Virus record (IMG/VR): IMGVR_UViG_3300021171_000012 | Location: 1-64,000 of that record | DNA length: 64,000 nucleotides | Source of the DNA: a virus | Strand: one strand, 5' to 3' | Shown here: positions 56,182-64,000 of the stretch, in pieces | Layout: every line of letters begins with the position of its first letter | How positions within the stretch are numbered: the stretch's first letter is position 1 | Notes under the pieces: model-generated | What the model was told of the DNA's origin: nothing | Seen by the model: only the letters and a program-made list of their open reading frames with translations | Databases searched by the model: none | Position numbers and translations under genes: made by a program

Positions 56182-57537
56182 TCAGTTAATAATCTCCACA
56201 AGAAACTCATTAAGTGCAATGTCAGCAGCGACGGTAGTAGAATTGCCTGTTATTGCAACTAATATAGCTCCGCTCTCGGTTGCGGTGGTCAGTGTCGGAG
56301 CCTGATAGCCTAAATGCGCTACGCCAGCGCCTTTGCCATTCGAGGTTGCTATCTGGGTATTCGACGCTGCTGCGCCGTATTTGAAAACATCGGCAGAAAT
56401 AAACCAACCCCCAGTCGCACCGCTAGTTGTAATGGTTCCAGTGTCTTCGACAGTCGTTCCCCCCGTAACGGCGCTACCAAGTACTGCTGTTGTCGCATTA
56501 AAGATTATTTTAATTCGCTTATTGTTCGCATTCGACCCCAGAGATCCCTTCGCTGATATACAAACGCCGCGCCCTGCAACGTCGAAAACATTCGCCGGAA
56601 TGCTATATACAGCGATAACGTTGTCATTACCTGTCGACCCTGGAACAACGCCGGCGCCGCTGATCGAGCGCGCCAAGGTTCCGATCAACGATACTGGCGC
56701 TACTCCTGACGAGCCAGCCCCTGGCAACAAGGAAGATGCTAATAGCCTAATCGAGATCGCCCCAGGTCCGGTGTAGGTAACTAAGAATAGACTGGTGCTA
56801 TTTCCAGGAAATACACTTGCAACACCGGATAGCGTTACCCCGGAACCCGCTGCAAGAGTTCCATTATACGGAGAAGTGTTTATATATGTAAGTATCCACG
56901 ATTGTCCGATTGACGGATTCGGTATTGCAGCAATTATATTCGCAGCAGTGTCTGTTGTGTCAGTAAATGGTCCGTTTGGCCCCGATCGAGTAATAACTGC
57001 TCCAACTATAGCAGCGGCAGTCAAAGTCCCAGCACCGACAGTAGTAATAGCCGTATTCATATCCGCCGCGCCAACGGTATTAGCCGCAATGGCCATTCCC
57101 GTCATTGAAACTGCGGCGGCGCCAGTATAGGACAGCAGGAAAATTCCGGTCGAATTTGCAGGAATTACTGAAATACCCGCAAGAGTGACTCCCGAGCCTC
57201 CAACTATGGTTTGGTTAAACGGGGTCGTGTTATTGATAAAAACAAGCCAAGCGGTGTTAAATGGGGACTCGGGAGCTAGAGTTCCAATAATATTGGTCGC
57301 ACTGTCAGTCGTATCAGTAAAGGCCGCCGATGGGCCGGTTCGAGTTATGAAACCCCCTACTATTCCCGCCGCCGACAATGTTCCATTAGACCCCGTTGCG
57401 ATAAACGTATTAACCTGTGGTGGGAATGAATCCGCCAGCGCAGCGATCTGTTTTGTCGTTATCATAGACGGCGAGATAACGCCGCCGCTGGCGGTTTCTG
57501 AGATAGTCTGTTCTGTTCCGAGTAATGGTCCGGCCAT
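56182..57537 (-). CDS. Fibre-like protein with a duplicated ~95-residue domain
   Basis: 451 residues from the ATG at 57537 (gggagaag upstream). Two related segments stand in tandem: FITRTGPSAAFTDTTDSATN with GSGVTLAGISVIPANSTGIF, and VITRSGPNGPFTDTTDTAAN with GSGVTLSGVASVFPGNSTSL. A C-terminal beta domain (GNDNVIAVYSIPANVFDVAG) follows. The tandem domain layout fits a tail fibre or a decoration protein. Immediately upstream lies the homing cassette. Confidence 0.68.
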   Translation of the reverse strand: MAGPLLGTEQTISETASGGVISPSMITTKQIAALADSFPPQVNTFIATGSNGTLSAAGIVGGFITRTGPSAAFTDTTDSATNIIGTLAPESPFNTAWLVFINNTTPFNQTIVGGSGVTLAGISVIPANSTGIFLLSYTGAAAVSMTGMAIAANTVGAADMNTAITTVGAGTLTAAAIVGAVITRSGPNGPFTDTTDTAANIIAAIPNPSIGQSWILTYINTSPYNGTLAAGSGVTLSGVASVFPGNSTSLFLVTYTGPGAISIRLLASSLLPGAGSSGVAPVSLIGTLARSISGAGVVPGSTGNDNVIAVYSIPANVFDVAGRGVCISAKGSLGSNANNKRIKIIFNATTAVLGSAVTGGTTVEDTGTITTSGATGGWFISADVFKYGAAASNTQIATSNGKGAGVAHLGYQAPTLTTATESGAILVAITGNSTTVAADIALNEFLVEIIN

Positions 57538-57553
57538 GTTAGGCTTCTCCCGA

Positions 57554-57580
57554 CTAAAGAGCAAACTCAGGCGGCGGAAT
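57554..57580 (-). repeat. Relic of the 3' end of the DUF2163-like gene
   Basis: These 27 bases encode IPPPEFAL and a stop, the same peptide as the end of the tail gene at 58143-58169. They lie behind the homing endonuclease gene instead of the tail gene. The nucleotide differences are at third codon positions. Confidence 0.85.
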
Positions 57581-57581
57581 T

Positions 57582-58127
57582 TTAAATGTCTAATACAATG
57601 CCGGGTATGGCCTTGCTTATACGTACTCGTGAAGATTTCGTAGTAGCTAATACATTATCAATCTCATCGTATTCTCTATATAGGCGAATAGTGGTTAGAG
57701 CCTCCGCTAATTGTGCAACATCTGCCCACAACGCAGGATTACTCTGCTTCAATCCACCATGTATGTCCCTACTGCAACATGCAAGTACCGCCAGTCTCCA
57801 TATAGCAAAATCTGAAGCCTTTTTTGCACGAAGCGGGTACTTATCAAATATATCTACTAGAACTCTGCAATCTTCCCGGGCGCTAACTGCATACACAACT
57901 GTTGGATTCAAACGACTATGATCTCTATCTGCGTATATATTGCCTACCCCCACTTTATTACGTACTTCCACTAAAATCTTATAATCGTCTGCGCGCAGAC
58001 GAAGTTGAAAACTACATGTATATCCATATCTATTCTTTCCACGCTCAACGCGTCGAGTTATACTGAAACTACCTTCTCCATCGGTAAATCCTGCAAACCA
58101 ATGAAAAAATGCATCATCTTCAGACAT
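57582..58127 (-). CDS. LAGLIDADG homing endonuclease with VLDI tail
   Basis: 181 residues. FHWFAGFTDGEGSFSI is a LAGLIDADG motif with both catalytic-type acids. YTCSFQLRLRADDYKILVEV and LVDIFDKYPLRAKKASDFAI are typical of the single-motif, homodimeric bacterial and phage type. It ends PGIVLDI. The gene is free-standing and is flanked by two copies of the 3' end of the DUF2163-like gene, so its target is probably the end of that gene. It would cut phages that lack the cassette and so spread it. Confidence 0.88.
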   Translation of the reverse strand: MSEDDAFFHWFAGFTDGEGSFSITRRVERGKNRYGYTCSFQLRLRADDYKILVEVRNKVGVGNIYADRDHSRLNPTVVYAVSAREDCRVLVDIFDKYPLRAKKASDFAIWRLAVLACCSRDIHGGLKQSNPALWADVAQLAEALTTIRLYREYDEIDNVLATTKSSRVRISKAIPGIVLDI

Positions 58128-58142
58128 ATCAATCTCTCTCGA

Positions 58143-58169
58143 CTAAAGTGCAAATTCGGGCGGGGGTAT
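58143..58169 (-). repeat. Active copy of the gene end duplicated behind the homing endonuclease
   Basis: ATACCCCCGCCCGAATTTGC and the last bases to the stop encode IPPPEFAL. The copy at 57554-57580 encodes the same peptide with five synonymous changes. The similarity continues a few bases past the stop (TCGAGAGAG against TCGGGAGAA). Confidence 0.85.
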
Positions 58170-59096
58170 GTAGGGCATTCCGCCGAACCGAGCTAGATTT
58201 TGAAACGTCCCATTACAGGTTGCAGTTGTATGGTCACAGCCAGGTAGAATGTAGAATGTATCACCGGCAGTGACTAAGCTCAGCCACGGTTTAATCAGAT
58301 AGACAAATCCAGGTTGAATAGAACTAATCGTCCGTGTCTGGCCAGCGTTTGCGCCGGTTAGACACACAATAGTTCCATCATTATAAACCGTTGCCGGCGA
58401 TGGGCTGAAGCTAGTAGCAACAGCACCGCCCCCACTACTGGACAGAGCAGTAATATTAACCAAACCAATCCCTGTCGACGTTCCATTCGCCGCGGTGCCA
58501 GTTACTCGATTATAGCCGCATCCAACATCACCGAAGACATGACTACACGATGACATGAACATCCTTCGAGGCATCTGCTGAATCTGAAGCAGATTCATCA
58601 TTGATTTTACTTTTATCATTACTTTCGATCGCCCAACGTCGCAATCAGCAACCCGACCATAGAACCAGATTAAACAACCTAAAGCTCCTGTGTCGATATG
58701 ATCTCCAATCGGGGGCGGGGCAAACAGACGGTCTAGTTCAATCGTTGCGCCATCGAACAACCCGATCCTAACTGCCTCAGCGAAAGGCGTTTGTCCGACT
58801 AAGTCATTAATACTCGGATAAACTTCAATATCAAGTTCCGCAGGTTCAATCCCAATCTTTACTGTCGCTTTTGTTGGTCCGAACTTCGGCCCCGCGGCGA
58901 AAAATGACACAGGAAATACAGTTAACAAACTCCCCGCTGGGAAACTCGAACTAGGCACGGCTAGGGGCGATGTCCAAGACGTGTAGAACAGGGTAGGGGA
59001 ACCAACCAGATCAAATGTATACAGATCCACAATCGCCGCGGCTAAATTCGCTGGATTCGCCAAATATGCTTTAAGGGCCGGCGTACAGGGTCTCAT
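58143..59096 (-). CDS. DUF2163-like tail protein
   Basis: 317 residues. MRPCTPALKAYLANPANLAA, IVDLYTFDLVGSPTLFYTSW, ELDIEVYPSINDLVGQTPFA and, near the C-terminus, CSHVFGDVGCGYN followed by GCDHTTATCNGTF, as in DUF2163/phage_BR0599 proteins (GTA gp13). Such proteins are part of the tail tip. It ends IPPPEFAL. ATGA overlap with the gene before it. Confidence 0.85.
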   Translation of the reverse strand: MRPCTPALKAYLANPANLAAAIVDLYTFDLVGSPTLFYTSWTSPLAVPSSSFPAGSLLTVFPVSFFAAGPKFGPTKATVKIGIEPAELDIEVYPSINDLVGQTPFAEAVRIGLFDGATIELDRLFAPPPIGDHIDTGALGCLIWFYGRVADCDVGRSKVMIKVKSMMNLLQIQQMPRRMFMSSCSHVFGDVGCGYNRVTGTAANGTSTGIGLVNITALSSSGGGAVATSFSPSPATVYNDGTIVCLTGANAGQTRTISSIQPGFVYLIKPWLSLVTAGDTFYILPGCDHTTATCNGTFQNLARFGGMPYIPPPEFAL

Positions 59097-59995
59097 TGAA
59101 GAACACTCTGTAGCTTAATTGCCTTGGCTTCCCAAATTTGCCAAAGAAAATTAGAAAAATCTGTTGAATCCTCAGCAAAGCGAACGTAGAAGTAATATGA
59201 AAATGACGCGGTGACGGCTGAACCGGGCATCGGAAGCGTGCTCCCACGGAACGTGAGACGTTGGTTGAGTGCCACATTATTATCTACAATAAAATTAAGC
59301 GGATCAACCGGCAGTCCGTTTACTTGAACAACCGTCGGGACTCCTGGTAAATTACCCGTTACGAACCCTACGTTTTCTGTTGTTAGTAGAAATGTCCTTT
59401 GCATCACTATTGGCCGCTGCCAAGAAATAATATCATTCGGCCCTGTTGGAAGGACAATAGGAGGGTTTATAGAAACAGTGAACGGAGATGGGAATCCGGT
59501 TACATATGTCGGAAAGGTAAATGGCTGAAATCCACCTATTATCGTTTCATCTTGTATCATATCTCCGATCTGCATTCCCACAACGGGAGCAGGAAGTGAA
59601 AGTACATTTTGTCCAGGAAATGCTGGCCCTGAAAGCATACCAATTCCGCTGATGGTATTCGCCAATGGCTGACCAAATACGTGATTATCACTTGTGTCCC
59701 AGAAGGCAAACCCACCAAACTGACCCTGCATAAGGGTGAATGTGCCCATAAGGGTTCGTAATTCGTCGAAATTACCGAACTGACCACGCCCGCCATTAGA
59801 ACCACGAACGTCCCACATATCACGAAGAAATTCAAATGGGAGGGTCCAGGTCCAGACAGGAAGAGGACGGTCTAGGATTCGGAGTTCTCGACCAGATACA
59901 GATGTTTGAATCCGAGTTCCAAACTTAGGAACCTTCATGACGGGAAAGCCTACTCCCGGAAGGAATGGGAATTTTATATATGGGTCGATCGCCAT
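59093..59995 (-). CDS. DUF2460-like distal tail protein
   Basis: 300 residues. KFGTRIQTSVSGRELRILDR, PLPVWTWTLPFEFLRD and TLMGTFTLMQGQFGGFAFWD follow the DUF2460 pattern (GTA gp12), a distal tail protein that links the tube to the tip. The last 80 residues (PGSAVTASFSYYFYVRFAED, FLWQIWEAKAIKLQSV) match the closing part of the family. ATGA overlap with the DUF2163-like gene. Confidence 0.82.
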   Translation of the reverse strand: MAIDPYIKFPFLPGVGFPVMKVPKFGTRIQTSVSGRELRILDRPLPVWTWTLPFEFLRDMWDVRGSNGGRGQFGNFDELRTLMGTFTLMQGQFGGFAFWDTSDNHVFGQPLANTISGIGMLSGPAFPGQNVLSLPAPVVGMQIGDMIQDETIIGGFQPFTFPTYVTGFPSPFTVSINPPIVLPTGPNDIISWQRPIVMQRTFLLTTENVGFVTGNLPGVPTVVQVNGLPVDPLNFIVDNNVALNQRLTFRGSTLPMPGSAVTASFSYYFYVRFAEDSTDFSNFLWQIWEAKAIKLQSVLQ

Positions 59996-59996
59996 T

Positions 59997-62900
59997 CTAA
60001 TACGCCATGCTTCGCAGAGAGTTCGCTCGGAACATGTCTCGGAACACGTTCGAGTTATTACTTATTATACCCTTAAACCAGCGGTCTATGCTAGGTCCGT
60101 CAGCTGGACCGTGGAAGTGCATATGGACTTCAGGAGACGAACCGCCAGCATTGCCGGAGTTTATCATATTCTGCATTCCAGTTGAGAGATGCTCTGGGAG
60201 GACCATCTCTCGGGGATGAAGGATACTAAGAGAACCTCCAGTAAGTCCCCCAGACGCAAAACTAGGGACAACCATTCCCTTCTCGGCAAATGCCAAAGCA
60301 AGTGTCGCAGCTTCCCCTATCGCACTGGCACCGCCGCCTCCCGCGCCACCCGCTGCCATTGCCGCTGACAAAATTGGCGCCGCCTCGACAGCGCCGGCAA
60401 CAATTCCTGCACTGAGAATTGGTGCTCCCGCTGTCGCTCCAGCAACCTCCGCTGATGTTTTCGTAGCAGTTTCTGTTCCAACATCGAATAGTTTGCCAAC
60501 ACCTTTTGAGATAAGATCACCAAAGACCTTGTCAAGTCCTTCACCAGCAGTATTATCGAACAAAGTTTTTGCTAAAGCTTTCGATGCTGTCGATGCAAAC
60601 GCCTTTAGAAGACCTTCGCCGATCGCGGTTGCAACCTGACCTTCAGCCTGTTTCCAGGTCGTTTTCTTCGACAAGACTCCAGTAATCGCGTTCTCAAGCG
60701 CCGAGGCAACGGAGTCGAATGCCTTCGTCCATGGCTCGGCCCACTTCTTCGTAATCGCCTCCTGCGCTGTTCGCATCTTTTCCAATAGTTGCTCGACTTC
60801 GGTTGTTTTCTTAATCCCGAGATCCCACTGTTGCCACCAGATTCGAGTCTGCTCAACGGAACCTTTAGTTGCATCCGCGATACCGTAGACGGCATCGGCG
60901 GCATCCATTTCTTTCTTTAAGACTTCAGATAAAGCCCCGTTGAGTCGTTCAACCTCTTGGATGTCGTACTTATATGCATCGACTTTAGAAATCCCCGGCC
61001 GCTTCTGAATATCAGCTTCAAAGCCGCGTAGAATGTCCGCAGCGGCTTTACTTTGCCCAGCATAGGACTCCTGATTTAGTCGAACCTGTTCTTTCAATAC
61101 GTCGTTCTGAGCCTGTTGTAGTCTAGTTTGCGCAGCGATTTTCTCGGCAGCGGACTTATATGGATCAGCTTGGATGATCGCTAGTTCTTCTTTGCGAATA
61201 TTGACGATCTCAGCTAAATCGTCCCTAGCCCGAGCTGCGGCCTCCCGCTGCTGAAGCTGGGCCATTGTAGATTGCTGAGTATAATTAAATTCTTGTTGTT
61301 TGAGTCTAACACCATCCTCAACAGTCTTTATAATCGCCACTCGCTGGTCGGCTTCAACCTTTCCCAGAGCAACATTCTGACTATTTACGACATTAACCTT
61401 TAGAAATGCCTCTTTCTGATCCGCGCTCATAGACGCAAATTCAGTCTCTTTCTCCCGAAGACGATTCAAGGCTTCATAATCATGCCTCTCTTCAGCAACT
61501 AGCTTTCGTAGACGCAGCTCGGCTTCATAAGCTTTCTCTGACGCTCCTAAGTCAAATGGTGACATTTCCCCAGAAGTCGACGGAGCACCTGGAACTGCTG
61601 TAGCCGCGCCAGTACCTTGTACAACACCGGACGTATCATACGGACCGCTCTTGGCCCAAGATTGCGATGCGTTCGGACCATACTTACGAAGTAAAGCTAG
61701 GGCATTTACGTCTTGCGACGCTGGGGATATGTCGTACTTGCCAGTTATCGCCCCCATTTCGCGATAAGTCCCTGGCTGAAATCCATACGCGCCGAAGGCG
61801 TGAGACTTAAAGCCCTTTAATGCCTCGATTTCCTCTAACGAGGAGACAGTCTGTCCAGTTGCGTGGAAGGTATCGTAGCGTCCACCACCTTCTCGTTGAC
61901 GTACTTGGGCTAGAATAGCACTCTCGCTCGCAGTTGCGCTAGGTATATTAACTGCTCCAGACCCGTATGGATCAGCATAGCGCCACGCATTTCCCTGATC
62001 CATACGGCGCTGAATAGCGTCGGGAACTTTGACCGCCGCCTCGCCAGCGCGATCTAACATAACAATTAGAAGTTCAAGACCCTGTATCCAATTACGGAAA
62101 TACTCTCCCGATGTAACCGACGCCTTGAAGCCCTCCCAGGCAACCGAAAGTTCGTTAATATCCTTATTTATAGAAACCAGTGCATCATGATTCGCAGTCA
62201 TGAACGGGTTAAGTGACTCCGATGCCGACATCAATTCGCGGAAGTTTTGGGAACCACCCTTAATTGCCGACATAATTTCCATAAACTGTTGTCGGCCACC
62301 AAAGGCTTCCATAATTCGCGAAGTTCTCTCCGCGTCGCCTCCAATTCGGACAATATAGTCCGAAATATCCATAAGCGTTTGCATCGCGCCCTGTGGATCG
62401 CGAAGGCGCTTTAGCATTTCGTCCCAAGTTAGACCCATGTCACGAAAGGCCGACATCGCCGGCCCTTGCGGCGCCATAACCGCTTCTTGCATTCGACGCT
62501 GGAGGGTTTCTAATGTCCGTGCAGCAGTTTCGGCAGAGCCTCCCGTTAAACGAAGGGCACCAGAAAATGCAATATACTGAGGAACCGAGATCCCAACCGC
62601 TGCCGCAACATTCTCTTGCCGCTCAGCAAGTTTGCCTAACTCTTCTCCCCACTTAGTTAAGTCGCGAGCTACAGCAGCCCCGATAGCGATGCCCGCTAGG
62701 CCGACTAAACCTGAAATTAGAGTTGAGGCCCCCGCGCCAGTATCTCTCAACATCGAGCCGAATGTCGAGAACATCTGACTGAAGCGGCCACTCTTAAATT
62801 CGTCAAAGAGGGCAACGAAATGCTTTGCCTCCCGTTGGGCAAAGGCAAAATTGTCTCCAGTGTCTTTGACTCCCTTACTCAATTGTGCATGTGCCGTTGC

Positions 62901-63452
62901 AGCTGCTTGAATCGACGCAACACTCTCTCGCTGAACGGCTTCATTCGCCTTGACTTGAGCATAGTAAAGTGCCGCGTCGCGCATCTGATTCTGTTCGAGC
63001 TTAGCACGCTCAGCAGCGAACTCTTGCTCCATTCGTAGTCGTGCAGATCCCTTGGCGACATCGGCAAGACCTGCTTGTCCAGCTGCAAACGATTGAGCAG
63101 ACTTTAACCGCGCTGCTAGTAACTCGGCTTCAGCAGTGGCTTGCTGTCGTACAATACTCGTCGAGTTTTGTCGTATCGTGTTTTGAGTCTCAAAAGCGCG
63201 AGTTATTTTATTAATTGCCGATAGCTCTTCTGGTAGAGCAATATTAAACTGCGCGCGTAGCGCATTCATCTGCGTTGTTGCACTTGTTATCTCAGTATTT
63301 ATTCGCCGTATAGCATCTGCCGCCCCAGCACCGCTAGTATTTAAAAGTGCAAGAAGAGTCTCACGCAGACCACTGATATTTCTTTTCAGACTCTCTACTG
63401 CATCTATAGCCTCATTACGAGCTGTTAGTCTAATTCTATATTCATCGGACAT
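59997..63452 (-). CDS. Tape measure protein with an embedded lysozyme-like domain
   Basis: 1151 residues, rich in coiled coils (residues 20-230, 650-900), with a hydrophobic segment (TLISGLVGLAGIAIGAAVAR) near residue 240. Residues 515-620 look like a lytic-transglycosylase or lysozyme-like domain: QVRQREGGGRYDTFHATGQT, FKSHAFGAYGFQPGTYREMG and ASQDVNALALLRKYG. The end has HMHFHGPADGP-type residues. Tape measures set tail length and often carry a peptidoglycan-cutting domain. It overlaps the gp10-like gene as TAATG. Confidence 0.9.
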   Translation of the reverse strand: MSDEYRIRLTARNEAIDAVESLKRNISGLRETLLALLNTSGAGAADAIRRINTEITSATTQMNALRAQFNIALPEELSAINKITRAFETQNTIRQNSTSIVRQQATAEAELLAARLKSAQSFAAGQAGLADVAKGSARLRMEQEFAAERAKLEQNQMRDAALYYAQVKANEAVQRESVASIQAAATAHAQLSKGVKDTGDNFAFAQREAKHFVALFDEFKSGRFSQMFSTFGSMLRDTGAGASTLISGLVGLAGIAIGAAVARDLTKWGEELGKLAERQENVAAAVGISVPQYIAFSGALRLTGGSAETAARTLETLQRRMQEAVMAPQGPAMSAFRDMGLTWDEMLKRLRDPQGAMQTLMDISDYIVRIGGDAERTSRIMEAFGGRQQFMEIMSAIKGGSQNFRELMSASESLNPFMTANHDALVSINKDINELSVAWEGFKASVTSGEYFRNWIQGLELLIVMLDRAGEAAVKVPDAIQRRMDQGNAWRYADPYGSGAVNIPSATASESAILAQVRQREGGGRYDTFHATGQTVSSLEEIEALKGFKSHAFGAYGFQPGTYREMGAITGKYDISPASQDVNALALLRKYGPNASQSWAKSGPYDTSGVVQGTGAATAVPGAPSTSGEMSPFDLGASEKAYEAELRLRKLVAEERHDYEALNRLREKETEFASMSADQKEAFLKVNVVNSQNVALGKVEADQRVAIIKTVEDGVRLKQQEFNYTQQSTMAQLQQREAAARARDDLAEIVNIRKEELAIIQADPYKSAAEKIAAQTRLQQAQNDVLKEQVRLNQESYAGQSKAAADILRGFEADIQKRPGISKVDAYKYDIQEVERLNGALSEVLKKEMDAADAVYGIADATKGSVEQTRIWWQQWDLGIKKTTEVEQLLEKMRTAQEAITKKWAEPWTKAFDSVASALENAITGVLSKKTTWKQAEGQVATAIGEGLLKAFASTASKALAKTLFDNTAGEGLDKVFGDLISKGVGKLFDVGTETATKTSAEVAGATAGAPILSAGIVAGAVEAAPILSAAMAAGGAGGGGASAIGEAATLALAFAEKGMVVPSFASGGLTGGSLSILHPREMVLPEHLSTGMQNMINSGNAGGSSPEVHMHFHGPADGPSIDRWFKGIISNNSNVFRDMFRANSLRSMAY

Positions 63453-63889
63453 TATAGTAATCCCGTTGCAATAAGATCGCGCAACTTCTCTGCGGCAAGT
63501 TCAGCTTCGTTTCGGATGTCACGAAATTCTCTAGACGGTGGGTGGAATACCGACGGAGTATGAACCAGTGCTCCGTCTTTCGTTCCGATAAATCGAAGTA
63601 GGTTTGCCTTCGTCGGTACGATCCAATAGTAACTCTTTCCCCCAAACTCTCTTGCGATCGCCTTCGGCTCCGCCGGCTCAAGATACCCGATAACCGTATT
63701 TCCGAGTTCCTCAACTCCATAGTCGATCTTAAACGACGGTAGGGCGCCGGCTAATTTCGTATGGGCCTCACCAATAACGAGGTTCATCTTCTCGACTAGA
63801 GCTAGCTGAAGTTTTCTAGGTAACTGATCTAGGTTAGCAATAACCTCAGATGAGTTATCAGAGAACGCTAGAGATATTAGATCCGTCAT
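63452..63889 (-). CDS. HK97 gp10-like head-tail joining protein
   Basis: 145 residues. FSDNSSEVIANLDQLPRKLQ, LALVEKMNLVIGEAHTKLAG and FGGKSYYWIVPTKANLLRFI follow the pattern of HK97 gp10 and related tail-completion proteins. PSREFRDIRNEAELAAEKLR at the end is the usual C-terminal helix. It normally sits between connector and tail genes. ATGA overlap with the gene to the right. Confidence 0.72.
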   Translation of the reverse strand: MTDLISLAFSDNSSEVIANLDQLPRKLQLALVEKMNLVIGEAHTKLAGALPSFKIDYGVEELGNTVIGYLEPAEPKAIAREFGGKSYYWIVPTKANLLRFIGTKDGALVHTPSVFHPPSREFRDIRNEAELAAEKLRDLIATGLL

Positions 63890-64000
63890 TGAATAGTTGC
63901 GGTTCCGGGTTGACCGGGGGTTAGGCCAAAACGACCTAGTAGGCTATCAAGACTCGACACTGAGGAACTTACACTAGCGGTCTGGTCAAAGGTGACCATG
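63886..64000 (-). CDS. 3' end of a head or tail gene cut by window edge
   Basis: 38 codons are visible up to a TGA at 63886: MVTFDQTASVSSSVSSLDSL, then LGRFGLTPGQPGTATIQ and stop. The first Met may be internal or the start. The stop overlaps the gp10-like start (ATGA). Connector or neck genes are expected here. Confidence 0.5.
   Translation of the reverse strand, partial: MVTFDQTASVSSSVSSLDSLLGRFGLTPGQPGTATIQ

Overview
The window is most of the genome of a tailed, siphovirus-like bacteriophage (dsDNA, class Caudoviricetes). Nearly every base is coding, genes overlap by 1-8 bases, and there are two long opposed transcription blocks. The tail-tip genes (a DUF2460-like protein, a DUF2163-like protein, an NlpC/P60 peptidase and a tail-tip protein) follow the order of the gene transfer agent tail of Rhodobacter relatives. 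Together with a class II ribonucleotide reductase and CobS/MoxR-like genes, this suggests an alphaproteobacterial host; that is an inference, not shown by any host marker. I see no integrase, repressor, att site, CRISPR array or convincing tRNA, so a lytic lifestyle is likelier.

Layout. (1) 1-23176, minus strand. It opens with regulators and terminase genes (small subunit-like, PD-(D/E)XK nuclease, DUF6362-like HTH, TerL) and a portal fused to an InPase-like domain. Next comes a roughly 12-kb accessory/decoration island: two exported proteins, a proline-rich repeat protein, two glycosyltransferase-like proteins and a methyltransferase. It ends with a ChaB/prohead protease/scaffold fusion and the major capsid protein, which runs off the left edge. 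(2) 23177-23825 is a divergent intergenic region with a large AT-rich hairpin. (3) 23826-48914, plus strand, is the early/replication block. It has about 25 small unknown proteins, a MoxR-like AAA ATPase with its DUF7192-like partner, a Cas4-like nuclease, a Sak4-like ATPase, a CHC2 primase zinc domain, a ParB-methyltransferase fusion, a family A DNA polymerase split over two ORFs, a P-loop helicase-like protein, a dNMP kinase and class II RNR, and it ends in a GC-rich four-gene tail. (4) 49051-64000, minus strand, is the tail and lysis block: head-tail joining protein, tape measure, tail-tip proteins, fibre-like proteins, holin, endolysin, LysM protein and two small lipoproteins. The minus block at the right edge and the capsid gene at the left edge fit as neighbours on a circular map, with only connector and tail-tube genes missing between them.

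How it fits together. The plus block would make nucleotides (RNR, dNMP kinase), replicate DNA (primase domain, helicase-like ATPase, split polymerase with uracil-DNA-glycosylase-like fusion), recombine it (Cas4-like, Sak4-like, SSB-like) and probably modify it (ParB-methyltransferase). The minus blocks package DNA and build the virion, whose surface is probably elaborate.

Most notable: seven otherwise unrelated proteins end in the same peptide, [VI]-[LM]-[DE]-I at the very C-terminus. Six are small early proteins and one is a LAGLIDADG homing endonuclease in the tail block. That endonuclease gene lies between two copies of the 3' end of the DUF2163-like tail gene that differ only at synonymous positions, as expected of a homing cassette that recoded its target. 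The DNA polymerase is split inside its exonuclease domain by an unrelated gene.
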